Shown piece after piece: positions 20,809 to 33,164 of a stretch of DNA of 64,000 nt. Below the pieces are notes generated by a model, which worked only from the letters and a program-made list of their open reading frames with translations, had not been told where the DNA came from and ran no database searches. The first letter of the stretch is position 1. Each line of letters opens with the position of its first letter. Origin of the DNA: Acheta domesticus (lineage: Eukaryota > Arthropoda > Insecta > Orthoptera > Gryllidae); the NCBI GenBank assembly GCA_031308135.1, contig JAHLJT010009355.1, positions 3,719,217 through 3,783,216 of the forward strand, given 5' to 3'. Position numbers and translations under genes: made by a program.

Positions 20809-23745
20809 ATGAAGCTACATTTATGTCTATCAGCTAAACAAGGGTCCATCTCAGCTTTTGTTCAACAAATCAAGGGAAACAAGAAAAACCTGATTGAGAT
20901 GGGAGACACTGACTGAAGTACATTATTAGTGAGTCGCAGCAAGTCATTTAAAATCATATCGTACAAATGTTGCCTAATACATTATTCCACATTTATCCAA
21001 ATATCAGGTGAGATTTTCCCCAAAAAATTTCATTTCAAAAACACAGGGTCATTTGCAGATTAACCCAGGCCAGTTAAGATTTGTTTTTACATTGCCTTTT
21101 CATCCCACAAAATTCGTAAACATTGATGTAAGAATAAGCAGCATAGATAATTTACTTCATTCTTTTAATTTAGATATTACAGTGAATGTACCTGCACGGA
21201 ATACCTTTAAATCACAAAATGTATTAGATCAAATTATAATTAACAAAACCACAACTACATATGAAATAATAACGAATAATCTAGGATACAGTGACCACGA
21301 TGCACAAATTCTTACAATTACTAAGAACATAAACACTGACACAATAAATAATACATGCATGTGCAGAGCATTCACTAAAGTTAATATAAAATTATTTACG
21401 GACTACTTGATGAAGGAATCATGGGACGCAGTTTATAACGTTGTTGACATAAATGAAAAATATAATTTATTTTTCTCCAAGCTTTCAATTAATTTTAACG
21501 CGTGCTTTCCTCTTAAAAAGAGAAAATTAAACATTTCAAGCAAAAGTAATACTTGGATCACACAAGGAATTAGAACATTGTGTAAAAACAAACGTATGCT
21601 TTACTTTATTTCTAAACATCATAACGTATCACCCGGTTTCCATGTATACTTCCGAGAATACAAAAGAATTTTAAGAATAGTAATAGTTCAGGCAAAAATA
21701 ATGAAAAATAATCAGAACATTTAGAGCGCTAGTAACAAAACTAAAGCAATGTGGGATATCGTAAAAAATACAACCACATCATCTCGATACCTTGTAGAGA
21801 ATGTTATTTTAAAGGATAATGAAAGAGAAATGAGTAATCCAGAAAAAGTTGCCAATCTCTTCAAAAAAACTTTTCTATAATTGCGTCTGATATCACGAAG
21901 GGACCACAGGGTGGGGTTTTACCACAAAATTCAACATCTTACATTTCCCAAAAAATTTCCGATACGATGTTTATTTCCAAAACTTCTCCCAACGAAATCC
22001 TCAGAATAGTCAGTAAACTAAAAAATAAATATTCATCTGGTTTAGATGAATTTCCAGATTGTTTATTAAAAATTTGTGCACCTGCCTTCATACATCCGTT
22101 AACTCACATTTTCAATGCTTCTTTATGTACAGGAACATTTCCAGATATTTTCAAAACAGCAAAAATTAAGCCACTTTTTTAAAAAGGGAACAAAAATGAT
22201 ATTCAAAATTACCGGCCAATTTCTCTTTTGTCAGTTTTCTCAAAAATATTAAAAAGGCTTTTATACTTACGAATGGAAACTTTTCTCAGGAAAAACAAAG
22301 CATTTTCAGACTCACAACACAGTTTTAGGAAATCAAAATCTACGGAAACTGCCATTTTTTCTTTTCTCAAAGATGTTGCTTCATCAATAGACCAAAATGA
22401 AGTACCCATTGGAATATTCTTAGATCTCTCGAAAGCTTTTGACGTTATTGACCATAAGATCTTGCTCTCAAAATTACCTTCGTATGGAATTCGTGGCATT
22501 GCCCTAGATTGGATAACTTCGTACCTTAAACATTGGACTCAGAGAGTAGAAATAACATACTGGCAGGAAAGGACATTACATACTTATATTTCCAATTCTT
22601 TGCCAATTGAGCATGGGGTCCCGCAAGGTTCGATCTTAGGTCCTATTCTCTTTCTGTTATATGTAAACGATATGCCCTCGTCTATTAAAAATGGAAGAAC
22701 GGTTCTGTTTGCTGATGACACAAATGTTCTTTGCAAAAAAGAAGCAGTAAATAGTACAATTTCAGAAGTTTCAAATTGGTTTAATAACAACAAATTAATT
22801 GTTAACGAAAGAAAAACTGTTTCAATGCATTTTTGCATCTCAAATCGGAAATCGCATGTTCCATTAAAAATGAACAATATGCAATTAGCTGATGTTAAGG
22901 CAACAAAATTTTTAGGTCTTTCAATTCAATCAAACCTCAAATGGAATGTACATATAACAGAATTAAACACTAAATTAAGTTCATTATGCTATGCATTCAG
23001 AATTCTTTCAAATTCTGTCAGCCTTTATGCAGCTCGTTGCGTTTATTTTGCAAATGTACATTCCCGCCTGAGATATGGCATAATATTCTGGGGAAGCTCA
23101 TCCTGTAGTATTCAGACCTTCAGAATGCAAAAGAAAATTATTCGAATAATGAAAAAATGCCTTCCACGTGATCCCTGCAAGCCTCTTTTCATTGAGCTGG
23201 GAACCTTACCATTGCCTTGTCTATTTATTTACGAATCTGTAATATTTGTCAAAAATGACCTACTTAACGCAGGGAACATATTTTCATGCAATACTGATAT
23301 TTATAATTACAACACACGCCGTAGAGATCACGTGCATCAAGTGTCAGTATCAACAGCTCAGTACAAGAAATCAACATACAATACATGTACGTTACTTTAC
23401 AATGCATTGTCAGATGACATAAAACAATTAAAGTCGGTACACAAATTTAAGTTAAAAGTAAAATCTTTTCTGCTGCAAAACTGTTTCTATACAATTCGAG
23501 ACTATACTGATCGTGAAAAAGAAATATAACGTTTATTGTAACAAAACAAAGTTATATAATGAATTAGTTTACATTTGCATTGTATACATTTTTAAAAATA
23601 TTTAATACGCCTGTAACAAGTAATGTACTTCAGCTTCCGGGTCAATGACCCCCATCTCAATCAGGTTTTTGTCCAGTTTCCCTGATTCATTGAGCAAATG
23701 CTGAGATGGCCCCTTGTTTTGCTTCTGGACGTAAATATAGCTTCA
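20809..23745. repeat. About 120-bp inverted arms flanking the LINE
   Basis: The left arm (20809-20932) and the right arm (23617-23745, inverted) share long blocks such as CCTGATTGAGATGGG and GAAGTACATTA. The LINE at 21.0-23.5 kb lies between them. A 45-bp piece of the same sequence recurs at 62744-62790. Either the LINE inserted between two inverted copies of another repeat, or this is one composite fold-back unit. Confidence 0.8.
21008..23529 (+). pseudogene. Broken Jockey/CR1-type LINE ORF2 (endonuclease and reverse transcriptase)
   Basis: There are three open pieces on the plus strand: 21008-21724 (C-terminal endonuclease part, with the SDHDAQ catalytic-core motif), 21967-22182 (linker and first reverse-transcriptase motif) and 22228-23529. 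The last carries LDLSKAFDVIDHKILLSKL, HGVPQGSILGPILFLLYVND and LFADDTNVL, with both polymerase aspartates present. It ends with the usual NTRRRDH and YNALSD tail motifs. Stops at about 21722 and 22181 and frame changes between pieces make it non-functional. The N-terminal endonuclease and ORF1 are missing. The 433-residue last piece is long for a dead copy, suggesting fairly recent insertion. Confidence 0.9.
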
Positions 23746-23749
23746 CTGT

Positions 23750-25723
23750 GCGCACGTTTTGTTGAGCACTCCTTTTGCTGGTAGATCATTTACCGCTGAA
23801 ATTGACTTTCTATGACTCGGGAACAAACATTTTTCAAATATTTTTATTTTTCTAAAATAATTATTTTCTAAATTCATTTGTTCGTTTTTTTTGTTTTTTT
23901 TAAATTTTTTTATTCTCGCCCTCAAGAAAATGCGTGCAGATAAATCTCTTTCCCCACATGTCACAGTTTTTACTGGTTTTTGACAAATAAATAAATGATA
24001 AACGTTTCGTTTACTCAATTACAATTGGTGGAAGTGTTCTCAAGACCACCTCGCATTCACTGAGTATTTGCCAGACAATTCAGGGCAATGATTTTGTACA
24101 GGCCAATACAGAATGAATCTCAAATGAATGGCATTGCATCACATGAAACGTAATGTGAACACGAATAAAAATCATTGCTGAGATTTTGTTACACGATGTG
24201 CTGATGGACGAGGCCACACAGACTCTTGGTTTGATACTCAGCGAGTGCAAATCTGCGTTTTGCAGATGGAAAGAAAAGAAAAGAAAAACATATTGGTAGA
24301 TGAATGCATTCTAAATTCAACCACAGAAAAGGTGATAAAAAAAGCAACATTGTCTTAGTGAAAACTTCCCATACTTGAACTACCTCATATGTTACCATTG
24401 CAGATCACATCTCTATCATGCAAAAAATAAATTATGCAAATTTTACATCTATTCTGTTATAGATTATGAAAGAAACACTAATGAATCAGAGGTTACAAAC
24501 ATAATTGGGTCAGGAATAAAATTTGATGGGAATCTTTTCAGGTAGCGTCAAATTAAGATTAATGAAAATTCAGCACCCAAAACTTAGAGGAAGACTAAAG
24601 CATTGGAGGATACCACCCTTTGGGAGGACCGAAAAGAGAGAAGCACGATGTGTGTGATCAAGAGGGTGGAGTCAGAAACAATCATTGTGGTGATTTTAAG
24701 GAACAAGAAAATAGTAATAGCTCATGAATGAAGACTTTATCATTCTCATCAATTAAGACTATTTTCTAGTCAATTTTGACAATTTGAAACTTTATTTTGA
24801 CTGCATTGTAAGAATTAGTTTATAATTTTAAAAATTATCAGGAGGCCTCTTCAAAATGACGGGGTCGCCCTAAATTCAGTGTCAACTTATATTTGGGTAA
24901 ATAAGGTATATCATTTCTTGATTATATACCATTAATCTTTGAAGGGTTGCGAAGTCTTTAAATGTCTGTAATTGGTTTTCCCTACTCAAAAAAGTGAATC
25001 CAAATAGAAAGAGCAAATGATATAAATATTGACTATGTGTATTTTGATGGGAGAAAGCTACTGTCAATGAGCTCAACTGAAGATGACTGCTACAAAATAA
25101 GTAAACACCCTTAAAAATCTTGTTGTGGTAGTGCATCTTGGTAAAATTTACTAACAACCTTTTCTGAACTGTTGCCTGGGACATTCTCAATGAAAATGTA
25201 ATGGAGGATATGAGGACATAAACAATATTCTGAACATAATCATAGACTACCACTGACAGAATTTACATCTCAAAGACTGTAAACGTGAAGTCCGCCACTC
25301 ATCAATACAACAACGTATCGAAATACTCACCACAGACATCCAAACAACAGGAAGTAAAGTGAACACAATCTTGTTCAGATGATAATTATTTCTTTTACTC
25401 TGAGAGAAATGAAAGATTCTTTGTTGCAGTACAAGATCAATAATGATAAAGGCAATTTTTGCCATTAGCCATTGCATTAGCTTCTAACAAAAAGGCTAGA
25501 CATTCTTTGGATCTAGCTGTGGTGCACGATAATGCATTGTTCTCATTCCATAAACATGAAAACTTGTGATTTGCAAACGTTAATAGTTACAGCTTAAGTT
25601 TACGTCCACACTTACATTTACATTCACTGCTCAGAAATGTTCCATCAAATAACTTGACACAAACCTTTCGTGTTCACTTTACACTAAAGTTCCATTGCAA
25701 ATGAGCCTTAAGAATAAGATTAC
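23750..25723. other. SPECC1L intron 4, last part: no feature seen
   Basis: AT-rich intron sequence. No frame, splice context or repeat that I can support. Confidence 0.45.
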
Positions 25724-25955
25724 CTGCAGAAGTTCAATTAGAGCACCATCACGATCTGTGCAGCCACGCAGGAGTAGCTCCTGCAGAGCCTCGTTTCGGC
25801 CCTGGGACTCCTCCAGGCGCTGTGTCTGGCGGCACAACGATTCCACCAACGCAGCATTCTCTTGCTGCAATCTCGAGTTATGTCCTCCCAGTTCTGCCAA
25901 CTGGGACTGAAGGTCAGCCAGCTCCTGCAGTGTCGCAGCCAATTCCTCACTTGTA
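25724..25955 (-). CDS. SPECC1L: SPECC1L exon 4: coiled coil, TSEELAATLQELADLQ block
   Basis: This exon is 232 nt: one base completing a codon plus 77 codons, ending in phase 0. It encodes TSEELAATLQELADLQSQLA and ends QELLLRGCTDRDGALIELLQ. The opening is nearly identical to human SPECC1L (TSEELQATLQELADLQ), and ALVESLCRQTQRLEES matches the human MESLCQQSDKLEH region. The acceptor is GTGTGCAG|TACAAG and the donor CTGCAG|GTAATC. Heptads run through most of it. The alignment to exon 5 is shorter than in human at the segment after SLCRQ, so a short extra exon in the 7-kb intron 4 cannot be excluded, although the phases join cleanly without one. Confidence 0.93.
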
Positions 25956-26365
25956 CTGCACACACGAGAAATTAATATAGATATTAGGATACATTATACA
26001 CGATTTTACTTAACATGAGTACTTGACCAAATAATTTGTAATATTTAGAGGGCAGAATACTGTTAAAACTGACTGAATTATTTTAATGCTAAAGATCAAC
26101 ATAAGACATGAATTTCACCTAGCGTCATGAATCATCCCCTTTCCCAGACATCACTTTCCTCTGTATGCCATTAGAGTTAGTAGCTCCAGCTTTCAGAGGG
26201 CACTCTGAAAGTTTTCAGAATGGAAAGGAAGGAATATATTTTCAAACATGCCATCAACAATGCCTCTTTTATGAAGTCTTATCATGACCTTCATGATCTG
26301 GTTCAGGTCAGTTGACTGGCTTTTATTTTTGGCTCATTTTATGCAGGCAGTTATTAGTTTGCCGT

Positions 26366-27450
26366 GATGGATCTATCTAGAGAGCACTTTTGAGCAATGA
26401 TTTTCTACGATTTTAAAGCTGGTCTAAATGTCAAAGAATGTCTTGAATGGTTGAAGAGTGTATTCGATGTTTCTTCCCTGTCAAAATCAACTGTTTATGA
26501 GTGGTATTCGTAATTTCGGTGGGGGACAAAATCACTTGAAGATGAGCCTTGCGAGGGATGACCTCAGACAGTGATGATGGAAGAAAACATCTCATCTGTG
26601 TATATTATGTGGAAGTACGCTGCACACGCTGATGACACACACTGCACTTTCCAGCAAATACAGCAGACCTTGGGTATTGGTTCCTCTGCAGTGTCATGAA
26701 TTTCGCATGAAAACCTTGATGTCCGGAAATGAAACCTTGATGTCTGCAGCCAATGGATTCCACATCGTTTGTCTCAGGAACAAAAAGCAGGTCATGTGAA
26801 CTGGTGTAAAGAAACATAAAAAGTTTGAAGAAGGATGTGTAAAGCAAATTTTTGATATTGTAACTGGAGAAGAATCTTATACCAATTTGACCCCGAAATC
26901 AAACAGCAATCACTGATCTGGACCTTCCCTTATGAGATAGCACCAATAAAGACCAAGAGATCGTGGAGCATTGGAAAAAAAATGGTTTGTTCCTTCTTTT
27001 CAGCCAGTGGTCATGTGGCAACTGTTGCACTTGAGGACCAAAGAACAGTGACGGCACACTGGTACACAACTGTTAGTCTCCCAAAAGTCTTCGAGAGCAT
27101 TCAGAAGAGACAACCAAAGAGAGGTGTGTGTGGTCTGCTTTTGCATCATGACAACATGCCAGCTCACAGAGCTAAAAAAACCAAAGACTTTTTATCAAAG
27201 AATCATGACAGACTTCTACAGCACCCTCACTAAGGTCCAGACCCAGACCTCTGCGACTTCTTTTTATTTCCAAAAACTAAAGAAACAATCAGAGAACACC
27301 GGTTTGAGACCTTAGAACGTGCAGCAGCAGCCTACGAAGCATTTCTAACAAAGCTTCCAAAAGAACAATGGCATGCAACATTTCAAAAATGATTTCAGAG
27401 GACGGCCCGCTGTATATGCGCTGAGGGGGAATACTTTGACAAAATATAAA
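26366..27450 (+). pseudogene. Inactive mariner transposase relic
   Basis: The plus strand begins MDLSREHF then AMIFYDFKAGLNVKECLEWL, the N-terminal helix-turn-helix start of mariner transposases. SLEDEPCEG, SQWIPHRLSQEQK, LLHHDNMPAHRAKKTKDFLS and DLCDFFLFPK follow in order. HDN and DLCDFFLFP correspond to the second and third acidic catalytic positions (D,D34D). Several in-frame stops and shifts interrupt it, so it is dead. I could not define its terminal inverted repeats. It sits in intron 3 of SPECC1L, opposite in orientation to the gene. Confidence 0.88.
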
Positions 27451-27508
27451 GGAAAGAATCAGTTTCCTGTTCTTTAAACCTGCTTTCTGGAGTGCCCCTC
27501 GTACTGAC

Positions 27509-27663
27509 CTGTAGTGTGTCTCTTCCATCTGCAGAATGCGGTCCTGGAGGCCTGCCACCGACACTTCACTGCTTGCCCCCACGGACTGGCGATCCTCCCA
27601 TTCTGCAGGCGGGCGCATGATGCCCATTGGGCTGCTGAGCTCTCCACCAGGCAGCAACATCTC
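27509..27663 (-). CDS. SPECC1L: SPECC1L exon 3: conserved SEVSVAGLQDRI motif
   Basis: This exon is 155 nt, phase 0 to 2. It encodes EMLLPGGELSSPMGIMRPPA, then a strongly conserved block, SSEVSVAGLQDRILQMEETHY, next to human SEVSVACLTERIHQMEE. The acceptor is GTTGCAG|GAG and the donor CTACAG|GTCAGT. The last two bases (AG) join the T that opens exon 4 to make Ser, restoring the family motif HSTSEEL as YSTSEEL. This junction is strong support for the splice model. A dead mariner element lies in the intron just downstream. Confidence 0.93.
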
Positions 27664-28555
27664 CTGCAACACGGAAAGCAGTTGGCAGAGGTTAGAGCAA
27701 TCAATTTGTTTATAATTTTTATTATTTAAACAGTCAAATGGTCACTAATAATATTAATAATTTAATACTATGGTATCCTTTTTCTTTTTAGACAATCAAT
27801 GTACAAGATTGTCTAAATCATTAGACAATCAAGATTAAAAAAAATAAAATAAAGAAGAGTTTTACGTTTCAAGTAATAATGGAACATCACATTTAGCGTA
27901 ATGTCTATGTGCATCATCAAGTGTGAACAAAAAGTTAATACATGTCAGAAAATGAAAACAAATTTGAGTTCCAGAATTATATGAAAAATAAAACATTTTT
28001 ACTTGTTTTTAACTTGTAAACTTTAACGCCGATTGTCTAAAAAGAAACTAGGGGTACTCCAACAGCACATTCTTCCTCTCATTATTTCTAAATTTGCAAT
28101 TTTCAAACATGCAAAGAGTTCAACGAAAATGAGTTCTGCCCCATTCTTTTAGGTGTATCTTGTTTAATTCGCAGAAAAAATTAAAAGTCAATTTTGGAGC
28201 AGTTATTAAGAAAAATTTTTTTTATAAATTACATTAATTTCAAACTAAAGATAATGGGGGCAGCAGAGGTGGCCCATCCTGGGCGACACTTTTCGGGGCC
28301 GGCAAAATTTCACATTAAATAATAATATCTTGTAACAATTCGAACCATTTCCATTTCAAGTTTTTGTTGCACCTATGATTCGGACTGACTGAAATGGGTA
28401 TGGAATCTTGTATTACTTATTCTGTGATGAATCCTTTAAATGAATGCACAACAAAGACCTCTTGCTCACTGTAGTGACTGACAAACACCTGCACTGACCT
28501 GGAGGGATTCCCCTATTTTATTTTTTGCTTTGATTGTTAATGCTTAATATTTAGC
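27664..28555. other. SPECC1L intron 2, first part: mostly featureless
   Basis: AT-rich. A short less AT-rich block, GCAGAGGTGGCCCATCCTGG (28262), resembles a hAT-type end, but no partner was found. Confidence 0.4.
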
Positions 28556-29260
28556 TAGAGGGTCATTCCATGCAAAAAAGTAGGAAATCTGACACTACAT
28601 CTCAGAATTTAAAAATATTTTGCCACCTTACTTATCATGATACCTGCATGAACCAGGTACAATATTTTAGTCTCATCATCCATTGTTTAGCAACAATGGG
28701 CACATGAAATATTAGGTTAGCAGTCTGTAGACATTCCGTTATGATTTTTTTCCGATGATATGCAAACAAGCAAAAAATATGAAAGTTACACTATTTGTAG
28801 AAGAAATGTAAAGGATAATTTTACGCTAAAGATATTTTTTTTACCGTGAGTATTTAACAATTAGGAAGTAAACAAACTCTAAAAAATGCAATAAATGGAA
28901 ATGTAATACTTTTAAATTCTTGAATTTTGGAAGAAAAATTGCTGAAACTACTTTCAAGCTACTCTGTAAATTTCATCCTGGAATCTTGAATGGTTTTAAA
29001 GTTATGAATAAAAGTATCTTACTGGCGCTCCATAAACGAACTCATCTCAGCTGCTAGAGCCGCCGCGCCCCAGCGCTCTTCTTCAGCACTCGGCGTTTCT
29101 TTTTTCCTCCGCGGCGCGATGGTGGATTTCGCAAAACTACTTCTCTATTTGTTAATTTTGTCGCACAAGCTACATGAAGAGATTTCATGTATTTCTCATT
29201 AGCTGTTTTCACATTTGAAAATTTTTCTTTGAATTGTGTCAACATTTCTTCTCCATCATT

Positions 29261-29952
29261 TTTTTTTTTAATTTGTTTATTTTAAGTCGCATCAACAGCT
29301 ATGGTTATTAGCGACTACAAATTTGTACATTACATGATATTTTCTTTAGTTATAAAAACAATGATAATTGATGATACACAATGACAATGATAATAACACA
29401 ATGACACAATAATCTCACAATGACAATGACAATAAACAATAAATAAACAGAAAAATTATACAGAATAATTTAACAGTTCTGAATCACATTTAAAAGGATT
29501 GTATGTCATTTAGGAAATTACAAGATTTACAGAAATGTAGTATTTTTTTTTTGATAATCCTCGGATGTTAGGATTAGTTCTTCATCATGCTCATCGATAT
29601 TCTGCTCACGTCTGTTGTCCTGAAATAGATTACAGTAGTATAGCAAATGATGGATGTTGAGAGAGGTATTGCAGGGCACACAGATGGGAGAGGGATATCT
29701 GGTTAGAAGATGCTTGTGACTAAAATTACAATGACCAGTTCTTATTCTTGATAAGATCACCTGTTCTTGTTTAGAAAAGTCTTTGGAGGTTTTCAAGGAG
29801 TAAAAATTTCGAATTTTTTTGTGCAAATTGCTAGACTTGAATGTTCTCCAGTAGTTGTCCCATATCTTCTGCATTTTCTTTATGGAGTGTGACCACAGAT
29901 CAGTCCATATGTGGGAAGTTGCTAAAACTCTTCCGATTTCTGGAGTTGTCAT
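29261..29952 (-). pseudogene. 5'-truncated LINE (RNase H tail) inserted in the transposon
   Basis: The minus-strand frame includes QVILSRIRTGHCNFSHKHLL then CVPCNTSLNIHHLLYYCNLF, the end of the RNase H and C-terminal region of I- or R1-like insect LINEs (RTGH, then C..C....HHLL..C). A perfect 10-bp target duplication CTCCATCATT flanks it (29251-29260 and 29953-29962). A T-run next to the left copy is the poly(A) tail read on the opposite strand. The copy is cleanly delimited. Confidence 0.85.
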
Positions 29953-30159
29953 CTCCATCATTGCTTTCTGTACTCACATGAAATAATTCAGAAACTGCTT
30001 TATTTACGGCACTCACCTTTCTCCTTGCCTACGATTTTTCTCGGGTTTGTTTTTGCAATGACAATGGTGATTGATCCAGAGGATAAAAAATGTTTACATT
30101 ACTGATAGTGGCTTCCTCTGCAACGCCTGGGGCTATGTACTCCTCTTCACTTGACGTTT

Positions 30160-30378
30160 TCACTTCTCTGTTTCAGTTGAGTCACTAAGATCTGCATTGG
30201 GCATTTTGGATATTTTGTGACGACACAGATCGCATATTGCTTCACCTACCACTAAATTCGATATTGTCTTCCGCATCGCCTCTGTTATCTTTCTCTTACC
30301 CACCCGACTTTTGTGCTTCTCAAGTCCGAATGGCTTGCAGCACCAAAGCCTGTTAAACGTATTCACAATCTTTGGCAT
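30160..30378 (-). pseudogene. N-terminal fragment of a transposon protein with a Cys-rich motif
   Basis: A 72-codon frame, MPKIVNTFNRLWCCKPFGLE through GEAICDLCRHKISKMPNADL. The paired cysteines (CC near residue 13, then CxxCR) suggest a zinc-binding N-terminal module of the kind seen in transposon-encoded proteins of several animals. It starts just inside the right end of the TAGA-flanked element. Reading resumes in another frame near 30010 (VSAVNKAVSELFHVSTESND), crosses the LINE insertion site and continues at 29245 (MLTQFKEKFSNVKTANEKYM). I do not recognise the exact family. Confidence 0.55.
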
Positions 30379-31259
30379 TTTCTTTCACGATGTATCACTG
30401 AACAGTAACACGCGAAAACTAAGCCTGTAAACTGGTGTCAGGATCCCTTCAAAGGCATCGATGGATATCCCTAGGGAATGAACTTGGCGGTGCCTGCCTA
30501 CGACCTTGCGTCACCCCTCGCTGGGCAAAAGCACCCGACTTTCAACCTTAAGAGCAAAATGCGCGTAAACTTTTTATTTAATAACTTACGCATTTTTTAA
30601 AATTCCATCACGACAGTTTGCAGAATGGTTATTTATTGGTTCTTCTTGCAGTGTGTAAAATATGAATGAAAAGAAAATATTACTTTGGAAGAAAAATGTA
30701 TTTGTTTAATTTATAAGCATTTTTTATTATAAACAAATATCTCAATCCTTAATATATTATCAACTGCTTAAAATATGATCATTTATCTTCAAAATAGTGT
30801 GCCTGTTTTTAAAGTTTTATTCATTTTATGAACGTCATAATTATTATCATTATTGAGTACATTGTGTCATCGTCCATGTTTAACCCGTAATTGTTGCTGA
30901 ACTGCTGGAGATATTAATTCCATAAATTGTCTTTTAACTGTTCATCATTAGTAGATTAATGTAATAAAATATGAAAAAAATCTGAGACTCACTGTCAGAA
31001 AACCTGAAATACTGCATGGAATGACCCTAGAATGACTTCTATTATATAAAGAATAGTGCCTTTTATTGGCACACTTAGATAATGAAATTAGAAATACTAA
31101 CTTGTCTTGTGAAACTGAATTGAGAAGGAAGCTGTTTTCTTCATTAGAAAAGTATCTATAGAAATCTGAGTGTGTTTTCAGCAACTACAGAATTTGGCAG
31201 ATAAGTTTGCTAATCTAACTCCGGTTCTAGATTTAGATCATACTAAAGTAATCTAGTGC

Positions 31260-31620
31260 ATGCAAGAACTTCAAGCTGGAACGACTTCTAGTGTGGACTT
31301 TCATTGCTGCCACAGGTAATGAAAATAAATTAATTAATGTGGATCCATTTGAATAATTAAAATTCATAGTGAAATCCAAGCTGGAAAATACTCCGCCCAA
31401 TATTATAGTAATGTTCCAAATTCTCCTCACAATTGCCACAAGCAGTTCCAGCTGTGAGAAGAGTTTTTCAAAATTATTTAAGATCAACAATGAGTACATT
31501 AAGGCTAACCAATCTGGCTCTCTTGTCCAATGAGCAATGGTATGTGAAGCTGTAGCATGTAGATATTGATAGTGCAACAAAAGATTTTGCTCTTAAAAAA
31601 GTACACGAACACAGTTGTAG
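31260..31620 (+). pseudogene. hAT transposase C-terminal dimerisation fragment
   Basis: The plus strand reads FIVKSKLENTPPNIIVMFQI, LLTIATSSSSCEKSFSKL and, after a one-base shift, RSTMSTLRLTNLALLSNEQ. This is the conserved hAT dimerisation motif (P.S.AS.ERSFS..K.IK.. LRSTM...RL..LALLSIE) in its ZMYM1-like form. The frameshift near 31480 and stops show it is dead. No upstream catalytic core is visible. Confidence 0.75.
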
Positions 31621-32348
31621 TTAAAGACAAGATTTGTTTTTAATTCTAACAATAATATTATTTTTTCAATACAAATATAAATAGTAACAGTATCATTCCA
31701 GTTCTAATTGGAAGTCAATTTGTGTTTTATATTCAATTTGCTAATAACTTAATCTTGTTGATGGTCAAGGTATAACTATAAGTGTTTCTATACCTGTGAC
31801 ATCAACATAAGTGGCATACAGAAGTGTCAGAATTTTTGTAGTAAATGTGATTATTATACGGTAAAACATATGTACATGACTTTTTATTTGTAACTTGTAC
31901 TACACACAATATCGAAGATTGTCCTTGCCAAAAATTTGTTTAGAAATAGTGTGTATTTTGGCTTTTGAAGTGAAATGTTCCCCCACATTGCACTGCATTT
32001 CTTATTTATTATCTTATCTATCTGAGTTTATAATTTGGTTTCCATTGTGTTAATGTTCAGTAGTCTCTGACACATCTCTTGACCACTTAAGATATGTACT
32101 GAACAATCCTGGATTACTCTCTTTATAAATTTTTCATTAACAGAAAAATTCAAACTTCAAACAAAGAAACAACAAATTTAACAAATTCATTCTAAAATAT
32201 TAATAGCCCATTTATGTTATAACTTAATTTGATCATTTGTTGACAAATACAAGCCCGAAGTATTGTTGGGTAAAACCCTGTTTTAACATAGTCACATAGT
32301 ATCATTCAAGTAGCAAAGCCAAGAGCCAAAAGGACAAATGGTACTGAC

Positions 32349-32510
32349 GGTGCTGCCTGGTGGAGAGGCTGGTGTGATCATCGAGGCTGGCGCGGAGCCC
32401 CCGCGCAGCAGCAGCTGCTCCTTCTCTGAGTCGGACAGAGGGCCTCGCGCCAGGGATGCCAGCCTCGCGTGCAGCCCTTCATTCTCTTCCGACAGGCGGC
32501 TCACTTCTGC
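32349..32510 (-). CDS. SPECC1L: SPECC1L exon 2: coiled coil and Ser-rich spacer
   Basis: This exon has 54 codons, phase 0 to 0. It begins AEVSRLSEENEGLHARLASL, continuing the heptads of exon 1 in register, then passes into a spacer with LSDSEKEQLLLRGG and a Pro/Ser segment. Human SPECC1L has the matching order of a NENRMLKDRL helix, an SEKLFG-like turn and then a Ser-rich spacer. The acceptor TTTGCAG|GCAGAA is clear. For the donor I chose ACC|GTCAGT because it alone keeps phase 0 into exon 3; the GT three bases on would break the frame. The exon is GC-rich inside a very AT-rich intron pair. Confidence 0.88.
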
Positions 32511-32914
32511 CTGCAAACACATTTTCAGTACTCAATAACAGACTCGTTTCTTTAAAGAAACCAACTCATTACTTATGGTTACATACACTTATTATATTAT
32601 TTCTCACATGGTGTACTTTCGTGTGTTTTTTTGTATTTACAGTTAAATCGATGCACAATTTTCATTTTCTTGTGTTGTGTATTTTCTTATGTATACTTTA
32701 TATATCCATGTCCACCATCATTCCCTTTTTTTATTTTTGTATGTATGCACTGTATTTTTGTAGTGCCATTATTTATTAAATTTATTACAATAAAGTACAT
32801 GCAACCTACGATTATATAAACCTTATCAATTCCAAACTGTCTGTTCATTACAAATAAAATTTAACAAATAAAATATCCACAGTAAAAAATACAGAAATTA
32901 CTATCAGACTTAAA

Positions 32915-33010
32915 TTTGTTCGAAGAATTGTTACCCTGATTGTCACTTGAATCCAGTTCTCCTGCTTTATGCTCAATTGCTCTAACCACTGAGTTACTGA
33001 GAGGATCAAT
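32915..33010 (-). mobile_element. tRNA-derived SINE copy, inverted
   Basis: The reverse strand carries an A-box-like ACTCAGTGGTTAGAGC (32994-32979) and a degenerate B box, TGGATTCAAGTGA. It ends in ATTCTTCGAACAAATTTAA, the same tail as the plus copy at 33170. Confidence 0.7.
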
Positions 33011-33164
33011 TCCTTGAATATAAGGAATAGTGTCCCAGACCTGATGTGTTGCCTATTTATGACACGTAATTGTCACTGCCCTGGCAGTTATAGGAGAAGC
33101 AATTACAATGGAAATACGTTCCACAGCAGGAAACGAATCCGTGCTTGTGAAACTTATCAAAGAA

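Larger units (their letters stand above)
28560..31027 (-). mobile_element. DNA transposon with GGGTCATTCCATGCA ends and TAGA target duplication
   Basis: The terminal inverted repeat GGGTCATTCCATGCA occurs at 28560-28574 and, inverted, at 31013-31027. A perfect 4-bp direct repeat TAGA flanks it (28556-28559 and 31028-31031). Coding remains on the minus strand start at 30378 near the right end. A LINE (29261-29952) is inserted inside; without it the element is about 1.77 kb. A 4-bp duplication fits the Sola or Chapaev groups, but I cannot assign it firmly. Confidence 0.85.
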
